Assembly (NCBI RefSeq): GCF_042477335.2
Contig: NC_091262.1
Location: forward strand, 17,876,001-17,940,000
Reading direction: 5' to 3'
Source: Ovis canadensis
Lineage: Eukaryota > Chordata > Mammalia > Artiodactyla > Bovidae
Length of the DNA: 64,000 nucleotides
In this document: positions 23,026 through 32,945 of the stretch, piece after piece
How positions within the stretch are numbered: the first letter of the stretch is position 1
Layout of the letters: the number at the start of each line of letters is the position of its first letter
Program-made: the position numbers and the translations under genes
Notes under the pieces: model-generated
What the model saw: only the letters and a program-made list of their open reading frames with translations
What the model was told of the DNA's origin: nothing
Database searches by the model: none

Positions 23026-26000
23026 AAAGCTCATCTTTCTTTTCTTATAAAAAAATTTTAGAATAACTTATTTCAAAAAATTTAAGTTGCAGACTTTGAC
23101 TCTTCACTCTTGTTTAGTTAGATAGTCCCGACAGGCCCCCAGGTGATCTCACTCACCACCTCTGATGGGGCTGTTGGTCTGGCCCATTGGTTCTCCTCCA
23201 TATACCTCTTCAGCAAACTAGCTTGGATTTCCTCACAGGCACCTGGGTTCCAAAGGAATGATAGTGGAAGCTGCAAGATCTCTTGAATTCTAGCTTGGAG
23301 TCAGACAACATGACTGAACCACACTGGTCAAAGCAAGTCACACGCTGGCCCAGAGCAGAAGAGTGAGGAAATAACTATAACTTTTGATGGAAGAAGCTGC
23401 AAAAAATCTTTAAAAATCTGCTGCCATTTTAAATTCACAACAGTATCTAAACACATCAGTGTGTTTCTCTTAAGAACAAGAAAACTCCTGGATTATACAT
23501 GGATTACATAATACTGTGAAGTAAGTCTTTTTAGAAGAGGGAAGACTTTATAGATACCCGAATGAAGTGAGGAAATGCAGCATGGGGAAGAGTATTTAAA
23601 ACAGGGAGAAATGCATGTGCAGAGGTCCTGGAGCAGAAAAGTGTTTGGTGTGTTTGAAGAGCAGCACAAAGAAAAGTGTGAGCGGAAAGAAGATAGGTTG
23701 TTGTGAATGTCAGATGGGATAAAAAAATATGTCAATATGTCATGTTATGGAATGATAACAAGGTGAAGTATTACTTTCCATCACCATGATTCTTTCAAGA
23801 TGTTTCTAGATGGTGGAAGAAGACAGAAAAAGAAGCACCTTCAGTAGTAATACCCAGCTAAGTCAGAGACAGGGACAAGCTTCAAGGATACCACATCCCA
23901 GCTAAGTCTCAGCGCTACCAACAACACCTGCCCAAAGTTGGTGCTGCCTTGGAAAACTGGGCTAGTCCTCCTATATGGGCTGAGCATCTGGCTTAGAGCC
24001 CCTTTCTTCCTTTATGGCCAGCCCCAGGTAGGTGGTTCTCCCAATAACCTGAGCCAGCTGGCACTCCCAGGGCACCCTGGTTTTCAGGGTCCTGGTTTCA
24101 GAGACTCCTAAGGGGGAAGGAGGTTTGAGGGTCTGAGCATCAAGGCATGCAGCAGGACTTGCCCCTGAGGCTGCTTCTGGTCCTGGGGCCTGTGCAAGGG
24201 TCCATAGGAACCCTGTCATGCCCTGAGCCTGAGCACTTACAGAGCTACACTGGCTCACCTGGTGACCTCAGGTAGGCAAGCCTTGGCCACTTTTATCTTT
24301 TATATTTAAATATATGAGAAAAAAAGGAAAGAAAGAAAAAGTAAAAGAAAGCAAGAGACAGATGAAAACACGATTGCAAGTAGTGAGGTGTATTTTCAAT
24401 GTATTCACAAAGTGATAGTGGTTTAGCCCACAAGAACACAGTGGAAACCATTTGTTCTATTTACAACACAGACCTACTGAAAACCTTACTTCACGGTGCA
24501 GCCCAAGGCTATAGCTGTTGTTTGTACCTGGCAAACAACAGCTTCTTTGCAACAACTTCTTTCTAGCCTGCCATCTAGATGCAACTACATTTGGAGAGAA
24601 GGTAGCTAGCAAGCCCTCCTGAGCACAGCTGGCCGAAGGGAGTGGGCCTTTGGTAGCTTTGTTCCCATGCGGAGCCTGTCCTGCAGGAGGGGAGCTCCGG
24701 GGCTGAGGAGGTCACCTTTCTCTGCCTCCTGGCTACCTTCATCCTGTCTGAGAGAAGTCAGAGAGTTCTCATTTCTCTTTCTCTCTCTGTCTCTCTTTCT
24801 CCTCTGTGTCTTTCTTCATCTCCTTTCTGTTTCTCTGTTCCTCTCCTGGTTCTGTCTCTCATTCCAGATGCTGAAGCAGGGCCTTCCCGCCCCACTGCCT
24901 GGCCTCCTAGCAGGAAAGCTGCATTTGAACATCTTAGGGTTGGGAGACAGCAGACGGTCTCTGGCAGGGTAGGCATTTTCTTCTCTCCCAGCTGGAAGGC
25001 CCAGCAGTCCCTGCCTGGGACCCCCTGCTATGAGTGGTTTCTGGTCTTGGCTGTGGCCAGGCTGGTGGTATCTGGTGTCTTGGCAAGTTTTACATGGCTG
25101 GAGCTAAGCCAGAACATGGTGGAAGGTCAGGGCATTTCTTGGTATCCACACCCCAGTGTGGGGAGAATGCTCTGGAGACGCATTCCCTCTCTTGGTCTTC
25201 TAACCTTCTCTAACCAGTTACTGCTCTTCCAGACACTGGGGAATATGGGTGTGGATGGACATCACAGAATTTGTCCTCCTACTGGGTCAGGCTTACTGGG
25301 TCATGCTGGAGGCACGAGGGTATCACTGGGCCTGCATAGCTGAGGAAGATGGCATACCTCTGAGGTGTAATCTGGTACCACTGTACAAACGTAGTGTTTA
25401 AATATTTATTTCTAGTAGCCACTGGTTAGACAGAGGGCTTAATTTTGGTGGCAGCAACCCTGGAAAGTAAAACAATTTAGATCCCGGCCTTGTCAGTCCA
25501 GCCTACCAGCTCCTGCTGGGTGGACCATGGACACAGGCCCCAAAATGCCCAGGGTGAACAGCGAGGCCAGTGAACTGGGGGGCCCTGAAGGGAGCCAAGC
25601 TGGTGGGCTACCGCAGGCCCTCACTGAAAAGACCCCAGGCCAAATACCCCAGCTTCTGGGGCCCAGCCCAGCTCACCTGCCTCACACTGGGCACTTGAGG
25701 GGCTGGTAAGCTGTTGGCCGAGACTAGAGGCCTGGATCTCATGTGGGCATCGCTGACCTCTTTGCCCTCAGCCCAGGTCAGCAGATCCTTGCTACTTTAG
25801 GAGGCACACCTGCCAAGTCTTCCTGCTTGTTCCAAGCTGGCCCCAGCAGTGACAGGTGCAGCTCCTCTTTCTGCCAGTGTTGGAGAGAGTGAATAAGGCT
25901 GAGTTCACCTTTTGGTTTGGACTTGAGAAAGCTGTATGGTGGGGTCCTGGCCTTGCAGTGGAAAGGGAAGCTGGTCCTGCAGGGTCTGGGCAGCACTGCC

Positions 26001-26684
26001 CCTCAGGCCTCAGCCAAGCACTTTGCTATCTTGCACGTCAGGGGCCTGGAGCTTCTACTGGAGAAAGGCTTTTCTTGGCTGAAACTGCTTCTCCATGGGA
26101 GTCTGGGTACAGCCGGCCCATCTTGGGAAAGATGATGCCTGGAGGAGAGAGATCACCTAACCATTACTGGGTTTCTGCTTTAACTGGCTCATAGACACTG
26201 AGACACTTTCCCCAGGTCTGAGATCAGAGAGGAGTGTGGATTCAAATCCAGATTGTCCCTGAGTTTTTGACCCTCTTCTGTAAGTCATTTATTGGCTATT
26301 AATACTTCAGAGAGGATTGATTATTTTATCATAGTGTTTCTTAAACCTCCATTTTAGAGGGAAAGATTGGTCTGATTCCCTACTATTGACTTAAATTATT
26401 TTGCTTATAATGTTATTTAAATACATAAAAACCTGAAAACACACTTAACCCCCTTATGTTTATAACTGTTACAGAACCATACTACCAAGACCATTCACAA
26501 ACAAAGCAGCAAGAGATTCTAGCGGAAGACATTAACCCTGTGAGGATTGACTCGGTTTTGCTGACGTGAATCACCCTTGCCCTAAGACAGCTACTGCTTC
26601 CGATCCATTGGGCCTGCAGGGTCTCCTCACTGTCTTTACTCGATCTATGAAGCCTGTTTGGTTTACATCACATGGACGTGTCAC
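23026..26684. other. Single-copy DNA; L2 piece; no gene recognised
   Basis: An L2-like piece lies at about 23560-23735 (plus; GCATGTGCAGAGGTCCTGGA and GTGTTTGGTGTGTTTGAAGA). A C/T-rich tract lies at about 24765-24860. A perfect 12-bp stem hairpin lies at 24513-24543. A MIR-like patch may lie near 26220-26330. Open frames here (for example 25856-26194) show no family content and no start or splice context I can defend. Confidence 0.55.
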
Positions 26685-27137
26685 GTTGCTGCTGTTCAGT
26701 CACTCAGTCGTGTCCTACTCTTTGCAACCCCATGGACTGCAGCACACCAGGCCTCCCTGTCCAACACCATCTCCCGGAGCTTGCTCAAACTCATGTCCAC
26801 TGAGTTAGTGATACCATCCAACCATCTCATCCTCTGTCACCTCCTTTTTCTCCTGCCCTCAATCTTTCCCAGCATGAGGGTCTTTTCCAATGAGTCAACT
26901 CTTCGCATGAGGTGGCCAAAGTGTTGGAGTTTCAGCTTCAGCATCAGTCCTTCCAGTGAACAGTCAGGACTGATCTCTTTTAGGATGGACTGGTTGGATC
27001 TCCTTGCAGTCAAAGGGACTCTCAAGAGTCTTCTCCAATACCACAGTTCAAAAGCATCAGTTCTTCAGTGCTCAGCCATCCTTATGGTCCAACTTGCACA
27101 TCCATATGTGACTCCTGGAAAAACCATAGCTTTGACC
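26685..27137 (-). repeat. BovB LINE 3' end, minus
   Basis: Reading the plus strand gives the reverse of the BovB end: GTTCAGTCACTCAGTCGTGT, CCATCTCATCCTCTGTCACC, GGTGGCCAAAGTGTTGGAGT and CTCAAGAGTCTTCTCCAATA, to GGAAAAACCATAGCTTTGAC. It covers the last about 140 codons and tail. In the minus frame the [16 protein letters not shown] stretch is still recognisable. Confidence 0.93.
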
Positions 27138-27959
27138 ACATACTAAGGACATGAACGTATTCACCAACCCTGAGTCATCCACAGGATGAAACCCTGGAGT
27201 AAAGCAGGGTCTGTATCCTGGTTGCTAAGCAGAGCCCCAAAGGTATAGGGCACTGGTCAGGGAGGTGTGGGGGGCAACACTGGAGAGGAGTGTATACCCA
27301 GAGTGGAATGGGGAGTCCTGGGCTTTGAACAGCAGAGAGGCCAGGAAATCCTTTGTTCAGACTGAAGGTGACAAGAAAATCTCATGGCCTCCAAACTGTG
27401 GCCACATGTGAGTGAGTGAAGTCAGAATGATACAGCTGTCCTTTGTCCCGGGAAAGAGCAGCAGTCGAGCCTGTTCTGCAGGTGCCCTGTGGGCACTGCC
27501 TGGCCGGGGCCCCAGGAGTGAGCCAGCCATGCCACTGTCTCCTCTACCTTAGAGGTCCTGCCCGGTCCTCAATGCCCTTGACCAATGCCCAGGCCTCTGA
27601 GAATGGAGGTCAGGCTTTAGGAAAGGACGGCCAGACAGGGAGGGGCTCCCGAGTGCTGACTCAAGGAAGACTGACAGGGTAGGATGCTGACTCAGAGCTG
27701 AACCCCACACTGAGGGTGAGCCCTTACTTGGTCTTTGTTCTTGGTTGCCATAACCAGCTTCCTCTCAGGCTGAAAGGGGCTGCCAGGAAGCCTGTGACCT
27801 CCCTCTCTCGGGACTTCTATTCAGAGCTGATTGTCTCTGGGTTTGTCAATTGGCCTCGCTGGGCAGCTGTTTTCTAATTTGTGAAATGGATCTATGTGTG
27901 GATTCCACAAGATGAATTGGCCATCTGCATTAGATTCTAGCCCACTTTCATGGATCTGT
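27138..27959. other. Single-copy DNA, no gene recognised
   Basis: A weak MIR-like stretch may lie at about 27815-27900 (GGGCAGCTGTTTTCTAATTT...GTGAAATGGATC). Nothing else is recognised. Confidence 0.5.
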
Positions 27960-28010
27960 CATATATATATACATATATATGTGTATGTATATATATATAT
28001 ATATATATAA
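27960..28010. repeat. (TA)n-rich microsatellite
   Basis: An almost uninterrupted TA run with a few GTA and CA variants. It is the site into which the adjacent BovB material is inserted. Confidence 0.9.
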
Positions 28011-28187
28011 TAGATGGGGAAAATGTGGAAATAGCATCAGATTTCATTTTCTTTGGCTCCAAAATCATTGCAGATGGTGACTGCAGCCACGAAATTAAAA
28101 GACACTTGCTCCTTGAAAGAAAAGCTATGACAGATTTAGACAGGGTATTAAAAAGCAGAAATATTACAATGCCAACAAAGGTCTGTA
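28009..28187 (+). repeat. BovB fragment, plus (RT C-terminal part)
   Basis: The frame reads DGENVEIASDFIFFGSKI, then CSHEIKRHLLLERKAMT, then LKSRNITMPTKV, which is the BovB segment after the catalytic domain. It ends abruptly at 28187, where a reversed BovB 3' end begins. Confidence 0.9.
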
Positions 28188-28188
28188 T

Positions 28189-28590
28189 CAGTTCAGTTCA
28201 GTTCAGTCGCTCTGTCCTGTCCGACTCTTTGCAACCCCATGAACTGCAGCATGCCAGGCCTCCCTGTCCATCACCAACTCCCGGAGTCTGACCAAACTCA
28301 TGTCCGTCGAGTCGTTGATGCCATCCAACCATCTCATCCTCTGTTGTCCCCTTCTCCTCCCACCTTCAATCTCTCCCAGCATCAGGGTCTTTTCAAATGA
28401 ATCAGCTCTTCGCATCAGGTGGCCAAGGTATTGGAGTTTCAGCTTCAACATCAGTCCTTCCAATGAACACCCAGGCCTGATTTCCTTTAAGGTGGACTGG
28501 CTGGATCTCCTTGCAGTCCAAAGGACTCTCAAGAGTCTTCTCCAACACCACAGTTCAAAAGCATCAATTCTTTGGCACTCAGCTTTCTTT
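28189..28590 (-). repeat. BovB 3' end, minus, abutting the plus fragment
   Basis: Starts at the tail (CAGTTCAGTTCAGTTCAGTC) and runs in reverse to a KKAEC-like codon stretch at 28590, followed by AT repeats. On the consensus order this piece would follow the plus fragment after a gap of only about 75 bases, so the pair looks like one element with its 3' part reversed. Confidence 0.92.
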
Positions 28591-28613
28591 ATATATATAT
28601 AATCTGTCATATA

Positions 28614-28617
<4 letters not shown>

Positions 28618-28668
<51 letters not shown>
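28618..28668. repeat. (TA)n/(TG)n microsatellite
   Basis: A short GTGTGTG start followed by about 40 bases of TA. The motif ATCTGTCATAT occurs just before 27960, at 28602 and again at 28666, suggesting duplicated target sequence around both the BovB and the next SINE. Confidence 0.85.
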
Positions 28669-28677
28669 CTGTCATAT

Positions 28678-28896
28678 GGGGCTTCCCAGGTGGCTCAGTG
28701 GCAAAGAATCTGCCTTCAAATGCAGGAGTCACAGGAGGTGTGGGTGTGATCCCTGGGTTAAGAGGATCCCCTGGAGGAGAAAATGGCAACCCATTGCAGT
28801 ACTCTTGCCTGGAAAATCCCATGGACTGAGAAGCCTGGCAGGCTATAGTCCATGGGGTCTCAAAAAGTTGGACACGACTGAGCACACACACACACG
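28678..28896 (+). repeat. Bov-tA/BOV-A2 SINE with CA tail
   Basis: Complete head (GGGGCTTCCCAGGTGGCTCA), B-box-like GTGTGATCCCTGGGTT, body to GGACACGACTGAGCA, and an (AC)6 tail at 28884-28896. Confidence 0.93.
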
Positions 28897-29328
28897 TGCT
28901 CAGTCATGTCCAACTCATATATATGTGTGTGTGGATGTGGATATAATTTTATGAGCAAGCTGAAAACAACAGCAACAATAATAACCATGAGCTTCTCTCA
29001 GGTGTCCGGGGCACCAGAACTTGCCTCACCAGAAGCCCGGAGCCTGTGGCCTCAGTAAGGAGGGCTCTGGGGGAAGGCAGTCTTGGGCAGAAGCCAGGCA
29101 GAGCATGGTCACGCTTTCATTCCACTTGCTCTGGTTTCATCAGCAAGCACTGGAAGCAAAGCCGCTCTTGGACTTTAGGGGTTGGGGGTGGCGAGGCTCA
29201 GTCAAGAGGTCCCACTTGGTGGTGGCCCTCAACCAGTCACTCCACTCTTCCTGGCCTCACAGAGGGTACCCAGTGAAAGCTGTGGCTACACAAAAAACCT
29301 GTGGAGGCCTCAGATCTCTTTTGAAAGT

Positions 29329-29886
29329 AGTTGTTGCTGTTGCTCAGTTGCTCAGGCGTGTCCGACTCTTTGTGACCCCATGGACTGCAGCACGCCAGAC
29401 GCCCCTGTCCTTCACTATCTCCTGGAGCTTGCTCAGACTCACATCCTTCGAGTCGGTGACGCCATCCAACCATCTCATCCTCTGTCGTCTCCATCTCTTC
29501 CTGCTTTCAATCTTTCCCAGCATCAGAATCTTTTCTAACGAGTCAGCTCTTTGCATCAGTTGGCCAAAGTATTGGAGTTTCAGCTTCAGGGTCAGTCCTT
29601 CCAATGAATATTAAGGATTGATTTCCTTTAGGATCAACTGGTTTGATCTCCTTGCAGTCCAAGGGACGCTCAGGAGTCTTCTCCAACACCACAGTTCAAA
29701 GGCAGCAATTCTTAAGCACTCAACTTTCTTTACAGTCCAACTGTCACATCCATACATGATCACTGGAAAAACCATAGCTTTGACTAAACAGACCTTTGTT
29801 GGTAAAGTGATGTCTCTGCTCTTTAATATGCTTTCTAGATTGGTCATAGTTTTTCTTCTAAGGAGCAAGCGTCTTTTAATTTCATA
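29329..29886 (-). repeat. BovB LINE 3' part, minus
   Basis: The plus strand starts GTTGTTGCTGTTGCTCAGTT and runs in reverse through TTGTGACCCCATGGACTGCA, GGAGTTTCAGCTTCAGGGTC and CATACATGATCACTGGAAAA to AGCGTCTTTTAATTTCAT. It covers about the last 180 codons. Minus-frame pieces such as MTNLESILKSRDITLPTKV and [10 protein letters not shown] are clear. Confidence 0.93.
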
Positions 29887-30876
29887 CCTTTGGAATTAGA
29901 TGATCTGTCAATTATTAATAAAAGAGATTCAAAATACCCTATTAGACTTTTCATGCCCAGCATCATCCCAGGTAGCACACTGAACTGCAAGGTACATTCT
30001 CTCATGTTTCCTGAACCTAAACCTTTAAACCTCTGCTTTACAGTAGTTGCCAGAGGTTTTATTTCTGAGGAAAAATCCTGTGTTCAGATATCCTGGGCTG
30101 ATGCAAATATAGCATTTATTTTGCCAAACCATAAGGACAAAGGGTCTGTTCTTCTAGGAGGTTGCTAAGTTGGTGGGATGTTTATTTCTAACTCCTCTCA
30201 TAACAGGGAGGCCTGATTGTGAGAAGACAGAGGCGGAGCGATGACAACAAAGATGCTGGATCAAGCTGCACCTGAAACCATCCACCCAAAGATCACATGA
30301 AACTCCCTTCCCTCTAGCACCAGCTCCTTGTTTTTCTGAAAGAAGTAGTTTCCAACTGAAAGCATCTTAGCCACTCTAAGTACCATTGTGGATTAAGAAG
30401 GATTAGGACTTTCTCCTCCATCCATTCATAGGCTATGATGTGTGGACCCTGGGACTGGCACTGCTGGCCCCAGGATAAATTACATCCTCAGTTAGGGCCT
30501 CAGTCAGATGAGGGGGCAGACTTAAGACAAATTCACACTGCCCTGTGCTGAGTTTTCTGGCAAGTTTGATTAGGGAAGAACTGACTCAGAGAGGGCTTCC
30601 CAGAGGAGGTGACATGTGCCTTGAACTTGAGGGGAGGATAGCATTTTGTCCAAGAGAAGAGAGCATGTGGGCACAGGCCAAGCAGCTGACACAGTATGGA
30701 GTGTGTGAAGAAACCGCAAGCGAGGAGCTGGCAGCCCAGCCTTCCCTGTGCTGGAAGAGGGCGGGAGTGGCAGGGAGACAGCTGCAGCCCCGCCCTGGTC
30801 CCTGCAGGCGCCCCAGAGCCGGCCCTTCTCACTCCACCCCTGCCTGGAGTGTTGGCAGGAAGAGACTGCAGGGAAA

Positions 30877-30931
30877 CTCTGCACATTCAAAGTCAGCTCC
30901 TCCAATAGGAAACAAATTGGTGATTACAAGA
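30877..30931 (+). repeat. Direct repeat copy 1 (55 bp)
   Basis: Begins CTCTGCACATTC and ends GATTACAAGA. It matches 31339-31393 except for T versus C near its end (GGTGATTACA against GGCGATTACA). Confidence 0.95.
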
Positions 30932-31338
30932 CACGCATGGTTGACAGCGGTGGGGAAAGAAAAGGATAAAGTCATTTTCCTTCCAGCTACAAATGGTAAA
31001 GAAATGAGTTTCTTCTTGCACGAGTTGGACTTCCTGCAGCTGGAAAAAAATATATTGCTGCCATGTTGTATGATGCCTGCCTAGGCTGATCAGGGCCCGG
31101 TTGGCCTGGATGCCCTGACTGAACAGCGACTGTCCCGCTGGCCGGCCCTGGGCCCCGGGTCTCCATGTCCAGGCTGGAGAAAATCGGCTCTACTGTAGCT
31201 TTCCAAATAAAGTGGTTTTTATTCATATTCACCAGAGAGGTTGCAAAATATAATTGGGATTGCTGCTTCTCATATTATTAATGTAATTCTCCCCCTCCAT
31301 CTCCCTTTCCAAAAGCAGCTCACAAAGGGGTCTTTGTT

Positions 31339-31393
31339 CTCTGCACATTCAAAGTCAGCTCCTCCAATAGGAAACAAATTGGCGATTACAAGA
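31339..31393 (+). repeat. Direct repeat copy 2 (55 bp)
   Basis: Second copy, 462 bases downstream of the first. The bases just outside the copies differ (AAA before copy 1, TTGTT before copy 2). Confidence 0.95.
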
Positions 31394-32764
31394 AGGAGGC
31401 TCAGTTTTACTGGCTGTCAGACCAGAAATATGGGATGCATCAAGGTTCCGGCAGGAGCCGAGGAGTGTGCGGTCTGCAGGCTGCAGAAGCAGGTGTGTGC
31501 TGCGGAAAGGAGGGCAGGGGACGGGGGCAGCCCACGTGTGCCTCTGTCTGAGCAGCCTCCCCATGCGCTCTGCCCCACAGCCTCAGTTTCCTCACTCATG
31601 GAGCTGGGCACTGGTATTCTGGACTGAAACCCAGTCGGAGGTTTCCTTCCCTTCCTTGGAGCTCTGGGACTCCGCCAAGGGTGAGAGTCTCAGAACAGAA
31701 AAGCCAGGGCTCAGGGCATCATGCCCACTCTTGCCCTTCCTAATGTTCGACTGATCGAATTGATGTCTAGGTCAGATTTTATTTAAGAAAATGTTCTGTT
31801 GATGAAAGTTTGCAAAAGGCTGACCTGGATAGTCTTGAAGGCCTGCAACTCAGGAGACACTGGTGGCTCAGAGCCCGGGATCCTGTGCAGCTCTGAGCAG
31901 GCTTGGTTTTGTGGGCTTCTTGTGTCTCTCTGGAAAATGTAGAAAGCTACGCGAGAGGCTCCAAGTATGTGCCCAGAGGCACAGAGTTTCTAACTGCCCT
32001 GCTGGGAAGCCTACTCTTGGGTTGGCTAGCTTTGAAAACACAATCTGTCTCTCTCCCATGGGCCCTCCAAAGAGATGAGGTTCTTCCTGTGAGATGCCCT
32101 GGAGTAGAGAGAGCATTTGGAGACTAGAGAGCCCCTGCGTGAGCTTTGTGCAAACTGGAAGGAGAGTGTGAGTCTCTCAGAGGTCTTCCCTACTTAGCTC
32201 CAGGCTTCTAGGTCTCTCTAGGACAGTGATTTCAGGGTGTTGCAGCAAAGCTGAAGCCAGGCTCCAATGGAGGCTGACGCGGAGGCCCTCTGGGCTGAGT
32301 GTTTTTCAGAATTGGTACTTCCTTCCATGACCAGACCACTTCCCTCAATTGCCTCACCATCACCACTGCTGCTGGCTGTTGAGTTCACTGGTAAACATTG
32401 GGAGCTGAGGCATCAGGACCCTGGAGAAACAGGCTAGAGGCACTTTGCTAAAACTAGGTCTTGGGGTAGCCTCTGTGCTCACACTGTTGTGCAGGAAATT
32501 GCTGTTTCTGCAATAACAGCGTCCCTGTCAACAGAAAGACTACCAGTGGGGTTGTCGGTGTTCTCTGCAATCGTGGGTCCCTGTCCACCCCCAGACTCAA
32601 TGCACCATGAGAGGCATGACTGCTCTAGGGGCACTCAGATCCAGCACAGAGGTTGGGTCATGAATCTCCCCATTGTACAGACAGGGGTTGGGAGCTGGGC
32701 TGCAGGGTCTACTGGCTCCCATCCTGGGGCGTCTTCACTGAGTGATACATCTTTCACACTGCAT

Positions 32765-32945
32765 CTCAGGGAGCAGGCACTGTGCCGGGCGCTGTGCCTA
32801 ATGTTATCTCATTCAGTCCTCAAGCCAAGTCTGGACCAAGTCTCTTCCCATTCATTTTACAGATAAGAAACTGGGGGTCAGAGAGGTTGAGTTAGCTTGT
32901 GCTGAGTGGGTCAGGATTACGGCTCAGGCCTGTTTGACCCCAGAG
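32765..32945 (-). repeat. MIR SINE, minus
   Basis: The plus strand shows GCAGGCACTGTGCCGGGCGC, ATGTTATCTCATTCAGTCCT, CATTTTACAGATAAGAAACT and GGTCAGAGAGGTTGAGTTA, the reverse of the MIR core and 3' part. Confidence 0.8.

Larger units (their letters stand above)
29887..32764. other. Single-copy DNA with a 55-bp direct repeat
   Basis: No gene is recognised. A 55-bp segment at 30877-30931 recurs at 31339-31393 with one mismatch; the surrounding DNA is not duplicated. An AATAAA lies at about 31206 without any recognisable transcript upstream. Frames such as 30545-31084 (179 codons) have no family content. Confidence 0.55.

Noticed and set aside
30545-31084. 179-codon plus frame
   Set aside because: No motif or family resemblance. 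It crosses one copy of the 55-bp repeat and is contradicted by open frames on the other strand.
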